NCBI GenBank assembly: GCA_913057515.1
Contig: CAJXOJ010000002.1
Location: 1 to 64,000 of the forward strand
Direction of reading: 5' to 3'
Source of the DNA: an uncultured Cycloclasticus sp.
GTDB lineage: Bacteria > Pseudomonadota > Gammaproteobacteria > Methylococcales > Cycloclasticaceae
DNA: 64,000 bases
Under the pieces are notes generated by a model. It was not told where the DNA came from. It saw nothing but the letters and a program-made list of their open reading frames with translations, and made no database searches. The position numbers and the translations under genes are program-made. Positions 38,033 to 47,088 of this stretch are shown piece by piece. Numbering within the stretch: the first letter of the stretch is position 1; each line of letters opens with the position of its first letter.

Positions 38033-40852
38033 TTAATAAAGTGCTTTGTGGATTAATGTTTGTTGCTGTTCAACATGCAAGCTAAACTGACCAACAGCAG
38101 GAGATGCTGACATAGGCCGACCGGCATATTTGAGTTCTAGTTTTTCGCTCAGTAAGTCAAAGAAGCGATGCCTAATTTGATACCAGGCACCTTGATTCTT
38201 AGGCTCTTCTTGACACCAGACCAGTTGCTTTAACTCTGGGTACTGCTCAAAAGAGTCATGCAGTTCATCGATTGGAAATGGGTAAAGTTGCTCTGCTCTT
38301 AAGATAGCTACATTTTCAATACCATCATTTCTCCGCTGCTCCAGAAGGTCGTAATAGACTTTACCTGAGCAGACCACAAGGCGAGTGACCTTTTTAGGGT
38401 CAATATCATCAATCTCTTGAATAAGTGGTTGAAAGTGCCCCTCGGTGAGTTCTTCTAAGGTCGAGGTCGCTAGCTTATGACGTAATAAACTTTTTGGGCT
38501 CATTACAACGAGTGGCTTGCGGAATTTGCTGATCGCTTGTCGACGTAATAGGTGGAATATCTGAGCTGGTGTTGACGGTACACAAACCTGCATATTATGT
38601 TCTGCACAAAGCTGTAAGTAACGTTCAAGGCGAGCAGATGAATGCTCGGGGCCTTGGCCTTCATAGCCGTGTGGTAGTAACATCACAAGGCCGCATAAAC
38701 GGCCCCATTTTGTTTCGCCTGAGCTGATAAATTGATCCATCAGCACTTGGGCGCCGTTCGCGAAATCACCAAATTGCGCTTCCCAAATCACTAAGTCATC
38801 AGGTTCGGTGGTTGCGTAGCCGTATTCAAAACCAAGCACGGCTTCTTCAGATAAGAACGAGTCGAAGAGTGAAAACCTACCTTGTTCTAGAAACAGGTGT
38901 CTGAGCGAGGTATAGGTTTCACCATTTTGTGTGTTATGTAATACCGCATGACGGTGGAAGAAGGTTCCACGACCCACGTCTTGACCTGTCATTCTAATAT
39001 TGCGGCCTTTGCTTAATAGTGTGCCATAGGCCATATTTTCTGCGTAGCCCCAGTCAATGGGCAGTGCACCAACAGACATTTTCTTTCTACTTTCTAACAC
39101 TTTCTCGACTCTGCTTTGCAAAGAAAACTCAGGAGGTAAGGTCAGCATTAGATCAGAGATTTCGTGAAACTCTTTGGCAGATACTGTCGTGTCGCAAGGG
39201 TCGTCCCATTTGCTAGAAAGAAAAGAGTCCCATTTGGCGACGAACGGGTTAACTTTATGTTCGAGAATAGGGCGTGACACAATGTCGCCCTTCTCAAGAG
39301 AGGCTCGATAATCGGACTCTAATGCTGCGGGAATATCCGTATTGAGTGAACCATCTTTAACAATGCGGTCGGCATATATTTTACGCGTGGTGGGTAGCGC
39401 ACGAATAGTTTCGTACATCAATGGTTGAGTCACTGCGGGTTCGTCAGCTTCATTGTGCCCACGACGGCGGTAGCAAACCATATCCAGCACGATGTCTTGG
39501 CGAAATTCATGACGGAAATCAACTGCTAACTGAGCAGCAAATAATACTGCTTCTGGGTCATCGGCATTTACGTGCAAAATGGGTGTCTCAAGCATCTTTG
39601 CCACATCAGTCGCATACAGAGTTGAGCGAGTATCAGCGGGATTGCTGGTAGTAAAACCGACTTGGTTATTGATGACAATATGAATGGTTCCACCTGTGCC
39701 ATAGGCGCGAGTACGTGACATCTGTAGGGTTTCCATAATAACGCCTTGGCCTGAAAACGCAGAATCACCATGAATTTGAATAGCGACTACTTCATCTTCG
39801 CCAGTTTCACCACGACGGTCTTGTCGAGCTCGAACTGAACCTTCAACAACTGGGTTGATAATTTCAAGGTGTGATGGGTTAAATGCTAAAGCAATATGCA
39901 TTTCTCCACCTGGTGTGCTGATGTCAGATGAAAAACCCATATGATATTTAACGTCTCCAGAACCGTTCTTAGCAGGGGAGGCTGAGCGTTTTCCTTCGAA
40001 TTCCTCAAATAGAATTGAAGGTTTTTTGCCGAAAATATTTATTAGAACATTCAAACGACCCCGGTGTGCCATACCAATGACTGTTTCTTTTACGCCGTGC
40101 TCGCCTAAACGTTGCAGCATTTCATCTAACATCGGTATTAAGCTTTCCCCGCCTTCTAATGAAAAACGTTTTTGCCCAACATAGGTTCTATGCAAATGAT
40201 TTTCAATACCTTCAGCAGCTGTCAAAAGTTTTAGGAGCCATTTTTTTTGCTCAGGTTTTAAATCTAAATGAGCGCGTGGTCCTTCCATGCGACGCCTAAC
40301 CCATGAACGCATTTCTGTATCACTAATATGCATATACTCGACGCCAATACTGCCACAGTAAGTTTCTTTTAAAATAGGCAGAATATCTTTAAGCGCAAGC
40401 TGTTCAGGTGTGTTGTGCAAAGTACCTGTATCAAATTGGGTATTAAGGTCAAGCTCGCTTAAGCCATGAAATGCAATGTCTAGTTCAGCTAGAAGTTTAG
40501 TTCTTTCAGGCTCAAGCGGGTTCACGTGTGCTTGTTTATGGCCGTTAATTCGGTAAGCATTCATTAATCTTGATACAGCGGCTTGTTTAGCCAACTGTTC
40601 AGATGAGAGGCCACCTTGAATTACGCGTACCCCGGTGGGTGCTTTAGCTAAATCAGAAAAGTGTTTTTTTATAGATGAGTGAGGGATATCGACGGTATCA
40701 GCGTCTGCGCGTATGGCTTGGAATTTTTCCCGCCATTGCTCGTCAACGGAATCAGGGTCGTTGAGATACTGTTCGTATAGGTCTTCAACAAAATTTGCAT
40801 TAGCACCGTTTAGCGCAGATGTGCTTTTAAATAACTGCATTAAGTTGTTCAT
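38033..40852 (-). CDS. sucA: 2-oxoglutarate dehydrogenase E1
   Basis: 939 aa; GMAHRGRLNVLINIFGK, GDSAFSGQGVIMETLQMS, RRGHNEADEPAVTQPLMY. Confidence 0.96.
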   Translation of the reverse strand: MNNLMQLFKSTSALNGANANFVEDLYEQYLNDPDSVDEQWREKFQAIRADADTVDIPHSSIKKHFSDLAKAPTGVRVIQGGLSSEQLAKQAAVSRLMNAYRINGHKQAHVNPLEPERTKLLAELDIAFHGLSELDLNTQFDTGTLHNTPEQLALKDILPILKETYCGSIGVEYMHISDTEMRSWVRRRMEGPRAHLDLKPEQKKWLLKLLTAAEGIENHLHRTYVGQKRFSLEGGESLIPMLDEMLQRLGEHGVKETVIGMAHRGRLNVLINIFGKKPSILFEEFEGKRSASPAKNGSGDVKYHMGFSSDISTPGGEMHIALAFNPSHLEIINPVVEGSVRARQDRRGETGEDEVVAIQIHGDSAFSGQGVIMETLQMSRTRAYGTGGTIHIVINNQVGFTTSNPADTRSTLYATDVAKMLETPILHVNADDPEAVLFAAQLAVDFRHEFRQDIVLDMVCYRRRGHNEADEPAVTQPLMYETIRALPTTRKIYADRIVKDGSLNTDIPAALESDYRASLEKGDIVSRPILEHKVNPFVAKWDSFLSSKWDDPCDTTVSAKEFHEISDLMLTLPPEFSLQSRVEKVLESRKKMSVGALPIDWGYAENMAYGTLLSKGRNIRMTGQDVGRGTFFHRHAVLHNTQNGETYTSLRHLFLEQGRFSLFDSFLSEEAVLGFEYGYATTEPDDLVIWEAQFGDFANGAQVLMDQFISSGETKWGRLCGLVMLLPHGYEGQGPEHSSARLERYLQLCAEHNMQVCVPSTPAQIFHLLRRQAISKFRKPLVVMSPKSLLRHKLATSTLEELTEGHFQPLIQEIDDIDPKKVTRLVVCSGKVYYDLLEQRRNDGIENVAILRAEQLYPFPIDELHDSFEQYPELKQLVWCQEEPKNQGAWYQIRHRFFDLLSEKLELKYAGRPMSASPAVGQFSLHVEQQQTLIHKALY

Positions 40853-40968
40853 TAAGAGATTCCGTGAGTCTGAATTTATGTAAGTGTATTTAAGTGTAAT
40901 CGAGTTTTAAAAAAAGATGACAGTTTTAAAGTATTCATTTTATTAAAGGAGTGTATTTAGCACCAAAA

Positions 40969-41045
40969 TGGTGCCCCGAGCAGGATTCGAACCTGCGACT
41001 TCACCCTTAGGAGGGGTGCGCTCTATCCAGCTGAGCTACCGAGGC
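40969..41045 (-). tRNA. tRNA-Arg (anticodon CCT), 3' CCA encoded
   Basis: Minus strand GCCTCGGTAGCTCAGCTGGATAGAGCGCACCCCTCCTAAGGGTGAAGTCGCAGGTTCGAATCCTGCTCGGGGCACCA folds as a cloverleaf; anticodon loop CTCCTAA. Confidence 0.95.
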
Positions 41046-41180
41046 TATATCAAAAATTACTAACATGAATTTTAAAAATGAAACCCTGATCAATTTTGCT
41101 GAAATAATATCATCATTGGGCTTTTTAGGGGTAGCGTAAAAGGCTTATTTTTATAGCTTTTTCAGGCCCTAATGTTGAGC

Positions 41181-41921
41181 TTACTTATTTGCACGTTCGC
41201 GTTCACATGTGGTAATAAACTTGTGAATGTTTCTTTTTTCTGTGGCGGGTAAGTCAAGGTACTCGCAGCCGATACGTGTAAAACCCTCTTGCGGTGATTT
41301 TTTCACGGAGCAAACTGTTAAATCTGCATGGATAATATTGCCGTCTTTAAGTGTCATGCTGGCGGGAGCAAGAATAGCGCCCTTTTTTATGTAGGAGTTT
41401 GAATAAACGGCGATACATACGCCACCGAAGCTCACATCATAAAGGTAGCCTGAGACGATATTTTCAGAAAATTGAATGGCGCCAGTAAATTTGTATTTTT
41501 CGATATTTTCTAATGGAACTCTAAAAAAAGCTCTTTTTTGTGGGTGGTATATCTTGTCTGGCAGTGATACTAAATACCCGCCATCTCGCGATGCTCCCTT
41601 AATGGTTGTACTAAAGTTAAAAGGGACAGAGTTATGTTTGGCATTAATCTGAATGACGTTACCTTGAGTCATTTTATGATGTGCTTCTCGAGTATTTAAT
41701 TGGTCGAGTGTTATATCTGTTTCAGATACACTAAATACGCGACTTGTGTAATCGGGTTGATCATCAACCGAGACAGATATTTGAACATGGGATTCCATTA
41801 GAATTTTCAGCATATGTTTAATGCGGGAAGGGCGCACGATGAAATTTGGGTTAACGTCACGTTCAAGGTCTTCCTTTTCTTCCGATGTGAGTAGGGATTT
41901 TAAAGACGATATAAAATTCAC
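41181..41921 (-). CDS. Flagellar brake / PilZ-domain protein (YcgR-like)
   Basis: 246 aa; YcgR N-terminal-like region plus PilZ (KRAFFRVPLENIEKYKFTG...YDVSFGGVCIAVYS, RIGCEYLDLPATEKRNIHKFI), upstream of flgN. Confidence 0.85.
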   Translation of the reverse strand: MNFISSLKSLLTSEEKEDLERDVNPNFIVRPSRIKHMLKILMESHVQISVSVDDQPDYTSRVFSVSETDITLDQLNTREAHHKMTQGNVIQINAKHNSVPFNFSTTIKGASRDGGYLVSLPDKIYHPQKRAFFRVPLENIEKYKFTGAIQFSENIVSGYLYDVSFGGVCIAVYSNSYIKKGAILAPASMTLKDGNIIHADLTVCSVKKSPQEGFTRIGCEYLDLPATEKRNIHKFITTCERERANK

Positions 41922-41927
41922 GTTAGT

Positions 41928-42425
41928 TTATGCTACAGAAATATTTCTAGATATTTTGCTTTTCAGTGTTTGCCCATCAGAACCGTATGTTGAGTTAGTG
42001 GTGCTAGTTTGTCCGCGCAAAACATCGAGGGACCGTTGAGTATGTCTGCGGTTTAATTCAATGATGGAGCCATTCGCATTATTAAGTTTTTTATTGTCAT
42101 CAGATAGTGCTTGGATATTAAGCCACTTGCCATGTAGTGATGTTTTCTCAACACTGGGTTTTATCTGTGAAAAAAAATCAGATAAACCGTATAGGCCTTG
42201 GTTGATGTTCATGTTTTTTAAAAAGATGTGCGTGGTTTTCGTCTGTTTTTCTAGATTGGAAACTAGGGCCTTTTTTTTCTTAGATAATGCCAACAGTTGT
42301 TCGCTGTCATTAGACGTTAATGTGGCTTTTTCCTGATTGAGAGTGTCGTTTAATTGACTTGAAATACTTTCAAGTGTCTGGATTAACGCAATAAGTTGTT
42401 CTGGTAACTGGGTCATCATAATCAT
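41928..42425 (-). CDS. flgN: Flagellar export chaperone FlgN
   Basis: 165 aa coiled-coil protein with INxxNGxxIxxxRRHTQRSLDVLRG-like C-terminal FlgN motif; next to flgM. Confidence 0.85.
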   Translation of the reverse strand: MIMMTQLPEQLIALIQTLESISSQLNDTLNQEKATLTSNDSEQLLALSKKKKALVSNLEKQTKTTHIFLKNMNINQGLYGLSDFFSQIKPSVEKTSLHGKWLNIQALSDDNKKLNNANGSIIELNRRHTQRSLDVLRGQTSTTNSTYGSDGQTLKSKISRNISVA

Positions 42426-42739
42426 TTATTCCTATCGTGAAGTGCGCGTTCATTTTTTATAATTTGATCAGCTATTTTCTCGTTATCAATAACATACTCC
42501 CCTTCCTCGATAGACTGGCTAATTGCGTCCACTCGAGCACTATCGACAACTGGAATATCAGCGAGCGATTGTTCAATTTGTTGTAGCCTAGAGGCATTGT
42601 CTGTTAAATTAACGCTATCACTACTGGGTTTGCTAGTGCCAGCTTGAGCTTTGCTACTACCGATTTTTTTTGCGCTACCAGCACCGCTGGACGATGACTG
42701 GGCAGGTTTGCTAGTGTTTTTTTTTATATTAATAGACAT
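42422..42739 (-). CDS. flgM: Anti-sigma-28 factor FlgM
   Basis: MSINIKKNTSKPAQ...SDSVNLTDNASRLQQIEQSLADIPVVDSARVDAISQSIEEGEYVIDNEKIADQII. ATG at 42739 chosen because the upstream ATG (42766) directly abuts a sigma-28 -10 box. Confidence 0.9.
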   Translation of the reverse strand: MSINIKKNTSKPAQSSSSGAGSAKKIGSSKAQAGTSKPSSDSVNLTDNASRLQQIEQSLADIPVVDSARVDAISQSIEEGEYVIDNEKIADQIIKNERALHDRNK

Positions 42740-42766
42740 ATCAATTCCTATTGGTCTGTATTTCAT

Positions 42767-42793
42767 CTATCGGCGGATTGATAGAATACTTGA
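42767..42793 (-). promoter_or_regulatory. Sigma-28 (FliA)-type promoter for flgM
   Basis: Minus strand TCAA-N15-GCCGATAG, close to the TAAA-N15-GCCGATAA consensus. Confidence 0.7.
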
Positions 42794-42808
42794 TAAATAA
42801 TGCACATA

Positions 42809-43510
42809 TCATAGGGCTACTTCAATAGTTTGTGCATCAATAATTATTCCTTGAACAACTTTCTTTGTTTTGATGTTTTTAACCTTAATTTTGTCACCAT
42901 AACTGCCGGCCATTAAAGCAATACCTTTCATGCTGATTTGAAAGTCTTCATTTTTGGCTAGAATAGTTACGGAATCGCCCTTTTTAATTAATAGTGGCTT
43001 AGACAAATTATTGACACTGATTATGTCGCCTGCTTTTACTCTTCTATTAACAATATATCCGACCGCTTGATCGGTTCTGGGTAAGTATGCTGATTGTCGG
43101 CCAGTTAACTCCGTTCTTATTAATTGTATGTCGTTTTCTTGAATTAAATGCCCTCTATTAAGAGGGCGCTTGCTAACAACAAGGTGGGTAAATAATTTGA
43201 CCTGAGCCCTCATAAATATGCGCCAAGGTGTGTCTGAATTGCATTCGACATTTAATGTGTTTTTACCTGGTTTTACATGAGCTTGCATGAGCTTTATGCC
43301 AACATCAACAGGGCATTTTCTAAGTTTTAGGCGTTGATCAATATTTTGGATTTGAATGTTAAAGTCAACCTTCTTTCCTTCTAGTTGAGTTGTTAAAAAA
43401 GCGTGTGCAGCAGCCTTAAGGTTTTGGTGGCTTTCAAGCGAAGCACTGAAAGCAAAAGGGATTTGTGCTGAGAGTAGAAAAAAAACAATAATTTTAAAAA
43501 ACAGTTTCAT
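42809..43510 (-). CDS. flgA: Flagellar basal body P-ring formation protein FlgA
   Basis: 233 aa; SAF-like domain (VVSKRPLNRGHLIQENDIQLIRTELTG, VGYIVNRRVKAGDIISVNNL, AGSYGDKIKVKN). Confidence 0.92.
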   Translation of the reverse strand: MKLFFKIIVFFLLSAQIPFAFSASLESHQNLKAAAHAFLTTQLEGKKVDFNIQIQNIDQRLKLRKCPVDVGIKLMQAHVKPGKNTLNVECNSDTPWRIFMRAQVKLFTHLVVSKRPLNRGHLIQENDIQLIRTELTGRQSAYLPRTDQAVGYIVNRRVKAGDIISVNNLSKPLLIKKGDSVTILAKNEDFQISMKGIALMAGSYGDKIKVKNIKTKKVVQGIIIDAQTIEVAL

Positions 43511-43626
43511 AAGTTTTAGTCTATGCTTAGTACAAATTGTGATGTGCTAAGCATGCATGCATTTAACATGCCGTGTTATAGCTGTATTTAAAATTACGAA
43601 TAAATAACGTACTTAAGGTGAGAGTA

Positions 43627-44553
43627 ATGGCAGGAATCTTAACAGGCATTGATAACCGAACTAACCTAGCGGGTACTAATAGGCTAGAGCTTTTAGTTTT
43701 TACGCTTAATGATGGTCAAAAGTTTGGAATTAATGTATTTAAAATTCAAGAAGTAATACAAGTCCCAAAGCTAACAAAAATACCCGGTGGCAACCCTGTT
43801 GTGCGTGGGGTTACTCAGCTACGTGGCAAAGATATTCCGGTTGTCGATATGTCAATGGCAATAGATGAGCCACCTTTGCTTGAGAACAGTAATTCTTTTG
43901 TCATTATTACCGAGTTTAATAGAACTGTTCAGGGTTTTTTAGTAGGTGGGGTCGACCGTATTGTTAATCTCTATTGGAAAGACATAAAGCCACCACCAGA
44001 GGGAACAGAAAAAGCAGGGTACGTTACAGCATTAACAGAGATTGATGATGATTACGTGTTAATCATTGACGTTGAAAAAATCCTTAGTGAAATTTCCGGC
44101 CCACCTGAGGGGGTGGCAGCGGAAACGATAGATACATGCCTAGAAAAGAAGGGGCATGTACTAGTGGTTGATGACTCAGTCGTTGCACAAAACCAAGTGA
44201 AGAGAGTGCTGGAGGACTTGGGCTTGGATTATACCGTTGCCAATGATGGTCTGGAAGCATTAGAGTTGCTAAAAAAATGGGTGGTTGACGGGATTGATGT
44301 ACCCAATTTCTTAACCATGGTTGTCTCAGATGTTGAAATGCCTCGTATGGATGGCTATACATTAACAGCAGAAGTAAGAAAGATGCCTGCATTGGAGGGT
44401 TTATATATTATGTTGCATACCTCATTAAGTGGGGTTTTTAACGAAACGATGGTTGAGAGAGTCGGTGCGGATATATTTATGGCTAAATATAAACCTGATG
44501 AACTGGCTGCTGCCATACAAGATCGGATGCGGGTGGTTCAAGGGGTCAGTTAA
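43627..44553 (+). CDS. cheV: Chemotaxis protein CheV (CheW-REC)
   Basis: CheW-like domain (FGINVFKIQEVIQVPKLTKIPGGNPVVRGVTQLRGKDIPVVDM) plus receiver domain (VLVVDDSVVAQ, VVSDVEMPRMDGYTL). The ORF track starts at GTG 43618; ATG 43627 preferred. Confidence 0.93.
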   Translation: MAGILTGIDNRTNLAGTNRLELLVFTLNDGQKFGINVFKIQEVIQVPKLTKIPGGNPVVRGVTQLRGKDIPVVDMSMAIDEPPLLENSNSFVIITEFNRTVQGFLVGGVDRIVNLYWKDIKPPPEGTEKAGYVTALTEIDDDYVLIIDVEKILSEISGPPEGVAAETIDTCLEKKGHVLVVDDSVVAQNQVKRVLEDLGLDYTVANDGLEALELLKKWVVDGIDVPNFLTMVVSDVEMPRMDGYTLTAEVRKMPALEGLYIMLHTSLSGVFNETMVERVGADIFMAKYKPDELAAAIQDRMRVVQGVS

Positions 44554-44598
44554 TTTGCTTTTAAAAGTAAATTAACAATATCAACTTGATAGGCATAA

Positions 44599-45411
44599 AT
44601 GCCTATAACAAACATAGAGTTTCAGCAATTTAAGCGCTTTTTAAAACAAAAAGGCGGTATTTTGCTGGCCGATAATCAACAATATTTAGTTGAGAATCGT
44701 TTGGCCCCCTTAATGAGAAAAGTGGGCGTCGATCGCATTACTGATTTATTAAGTATGATCATGGTCATGCCAGATAGTGACTTGGCTGTCCAGGCAATTG
44801 ATTCAATGACTATTGCTGAAAGTTTTTGGTTTAAAGATACCTCGTATTTTCACTATCTAGAAACTAAGTTGTTTGCTGAGTTATCTCGCCATAACACTTC
44901 CTTAAGTGTTTGTTCTATCGGTTGCTCTTCAGGGCAAGAGCCCTACAGTATTAGTCTTTCTTTTGAGAAATTTTTAACAATATCAGAAAAAGATATTCGA
45001 TTATCTATTACCGCAACGTGCCCCTCAGAAAAAACACTACGTCAAGCAGAAGAAGGTATTTATATCGATACTGAACTATCGCGTGGCTTACCACCTGAGA
45101 TACAAAAAAACCATTTTTCAGGTGTAAAAGGTGGTTTGCAAGTTCTTGCATCACATAGAGCAAGGGTGTTATTTCGCCAGTTGAATTTATTGGATAGCTT
45201 TTCAGACTTAGGCCAATTTGATGTAATTTTTTGCCGGAATGTACTTCTATATTTTGCAGCGCCCGTTAAGGTCGATATTCTTAACCGACTCGTTGAGATT
45301 ATGAGGCCTGGTGCTTACCTTTTTTTAGATAACTCAGAGAAACTACCGATGGAAGTTAATGGTTTAGAAACCGTTCGAGAGGCTGGTTGTAAATGCTACC
45401 GGAAAAACTAA
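44599..45411 (+). CDS. cheR: Chemotaxis protein methyltransferase CheR
   Basis: 270 aa; CSIGCSSGQEPYSISL (SAM site), FDVIFCRNVLLYFAAPVK. Confidence 0.94.
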   Translation: MPITNIEFQQFKRFLKQKGGILLADNQQYLVENRLAPLMRKVGVDRITDLLSMIMVMPDSDLAVQAIDSMTIAESFWFKDTSYFHYLETKLFAELSRHNTSLSVCSIGCSSGQEPYSISLSFEKFLTISEKDIRLSITATCPSEKTLRQAEEGIYIDTELSRGLPPEIQKNHFSGVKGGLQVLASHRARVLFRQLNLLDSFSDLGQFDVIFCRNVLLYFAAPVKVDILNRLVEIMRPGAYLFLDNSEKLPMEVNGLETVREAGCKCYRKN

Positions 45412-45437
45412 CATGCTCTCTGCCTCCTCCCCTTTGT

Positions 45438-45462
45438 TTGCCGCCTCCTTGCCGTATTGCCG
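45438..45462. promoter_or_regulatory. Putative enhancer (FlrC-like) boxes upstream of flgB
   Basis: Three copies of TTGCCG (CGGCAA on the minus strand) at 45438, 45449 and 45457; the first two are separated by exactly 5 nt. Confidence 0.45.
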
Positions 45463-45516
45463 CTTTTTGTATCCTTTGTAAGAATTTAAGTTGTTGATAA
45501 TTAATAGATAAATAAG

Positions 45517-45535
45517 TTGGCATAGTTTCTGCTTT
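45517..45535 (+). promoter_or_regulatory. Putative sigma-54 promoter for the flgB operon
   Basis: TTGGCATAGTTTCTGCTTT: GG-N10-GC spacing, about 30 nt upstream of the flgB ATG. Confidence 0.6.
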
Positions 45536-45562
45536 TAGTTTTTAACAAAACAGGAGCGACGT

Positions 45563-45955
45563 ATGACAACAACAATTGATTCTTTATTTGGTGTACATGA
45601 ACAAGCATTGATATACCGTTCCAAACGGGCAGAAATCCTTGCGTCCAATATGGCAAATGCAGATACCCCCGGATATAAGGCGAGAGATTTTGATTTTAAA
45701 TCAGTCTTAAATACACTGAATACGCCATCTGCTCATATGGAACAAACACACCATCAGCATATAGGCTTTGATCAAACGCCTGCTGCGGTTTCCTTAGCTT
45801 ACAGAATGCCTACTAGTGCTTCTTTGGATGGTAATACGGTTGATGCGAAAGTTGAGCAGGCACAATACGCAGAAAATGCGATGGATTACCAAACCTCTTT
45901 GCGCTTTGTTAATGGCAAAATTTCATCTTATCTATCTGCTTTAAGAGGAGAGTAA
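45563..45955 (+). CDS. flgB: Flagellar basal-body rod protein FlgB
   Basis: RAEILASNMANADTPGYKARDFDF motif; order flgBCDEFGHIJKL. Confidence 0.95.
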   Translation: MTTTIDSLFGVHEQALIYRSKRAEILASNMANADTPGYKARDFDFKSVLNTLNTPSAHMEQTHHQHIGFDQTPAAVSLAYRMPTSASLDGNTVDAKVEQAQYAENAMDYQTSLRFVNGKISSYLSALRGE

Positions 45956-45957
45956 TA

Positions 45958-46380
45958 ATGTCTTTATATAATATTTTTGATATTGCCGGCAGTGGTATGA
46001 GTGCGCAAACAACACGCCTTAATTTGGTGGCCAGTAATATGGCAAATGCGGATACGGTTAGCAGTAGTACTGGTGAAACCTACCGTGCACGGCAACCTGT
46101 TTTTGCGGCGGTTTTACAAAATGAAGTTAGTAGCCACCAGCAATCGGCAGCGAAAAGTGTTCGCGTGTCAGGTGTGGTTGAAAGCCAAGCGCCTTTGCGC
46201 CAAGAGTTTGCCCCTCAACATCCGATGGCAAATGACGAAGGATATATTTTTAAACCGAACGTGAACATTGTCGAAGAAATGGCCAATATGATGTCAGCCA
46301 GTCAAAGCTACAAAAATAATGTTGAGATGCTTAATACAGCAAAGCAACTGTTACAACAAACAATAAAAATTGGTCAATAA
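45958..46380 (+). CDS. flgC: Flagellar basal-body rod protein FlgC
   Basis: IAGSGMSAQTTRLNLVASNMANADT; C-terminal NVNIVEEMANMMSASQSYKNNVEMLN. Confidence 0.95.
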   Translation: MSLYNIFDIAGSGMSAQTTRLNLVASNMANADTVSSSTGETYRARQPVFAAVLQNEVSSHQQSAAKSVRVSGVVESQAPLRQEFAPQHPMANDEGYIFKPNVNIVEEMANMMSASQSYKNNVEMLNTAKQLLQQTIKIGQ

Positions 46381-46391
46381 GGGAGTAAATA

Positions 46392-47069
46392 ATGGCAAAT
46401 GTTGATTTTAGCCGCATACAAAACTTAGGTCTTGCCCAACAAGAGCAGGTTAAAGATGCAACAAAAGAAAGTGACCTCGGGCAAGGTGATTTCTTGAAGT
46501 TGATGGTAACTGAATTGAATAACCAGGATCCGCTAGAACCGATGGACAATGGTGACTTTCTTGGACAGATAGCACAGTTTAGTACGGTAACCGGTATTGA
46601 AGGCTTGCAAACATCTTTTTCAGACTTTGCATCTTCACTGTCAAGTGATCAAGCATTGCAGGCATCTAGCCTGATTGGCAGAAGTGTTTTTGCACCGCTC
46701 AGCGAAGGCTTGTTAACAGAAGGAGGTTCAATTGAGGGTGAATTAACATTACCAACCAGTTCTGGTGATGTGCTAGTGAAAATCACTGATGCATCTGGTC
46801 AGCTAATCAGTTCAATCCCGCTGGGTACGCAAGAGGCGGGGCCACTTCAATTCAAATGGGATGGAACAAAGGCAAACGGGGAACGGGCGCCAGCAGGCTC
46901 CTATTTAGTAGATGCCCAAGCTTTAATCGATGGGCAAAACTTTGAGTTGGATACAAACCTTTTAGCAGAAGTTGATAGTGTAACGCTGGCATCCTTAGGT
47001 AAGGGTTTGCAGCTGAATTTAAAAGATTTAGGCAGTGTTAGTTTTAGCGATGTTTCTCGCATTCAATAA
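46392..47069 (+). CDS. flgD: Flagellar hook assembly/capping protein FlgD
   Basis: GQGDFLKLMVTELNNQDPLEPMDNGDFLGQIAQFSTVTGIE. Confidence 0.95.
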   Translation: MANVDFSRIQNLGLAQQEQVKDATKESDLGQGDFLKLMVTELNNQDPLEPMDNGDFLGQIAQFSTVTGIEGLQTSFSDFASSLSSDQALQASSLIGRSVFAPLSEGLLTEGGSIEGELTLPTSSGDVLVKITDASGQLISSIPLGTQEAGPLQFKWDGTKANGERAPAGSYLVDAQALIDGQNFELDTNLLAEVDSVTLASLGKGLQLNLKDLGSVSFSDVSRIQ

Positions 47070-47088
47070 TTTATTTTAGGAGAATATT

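Noticed and set aside
40969-41045. tRNA-Arg(CCT) as a genomic-island attachment site
   Set aside because: tRNA genes can be integration sites, but no integrase, phage gene or duplicated tRNA 3' end was noticed nearby; the neighbours are core sucA and flagellar genes.
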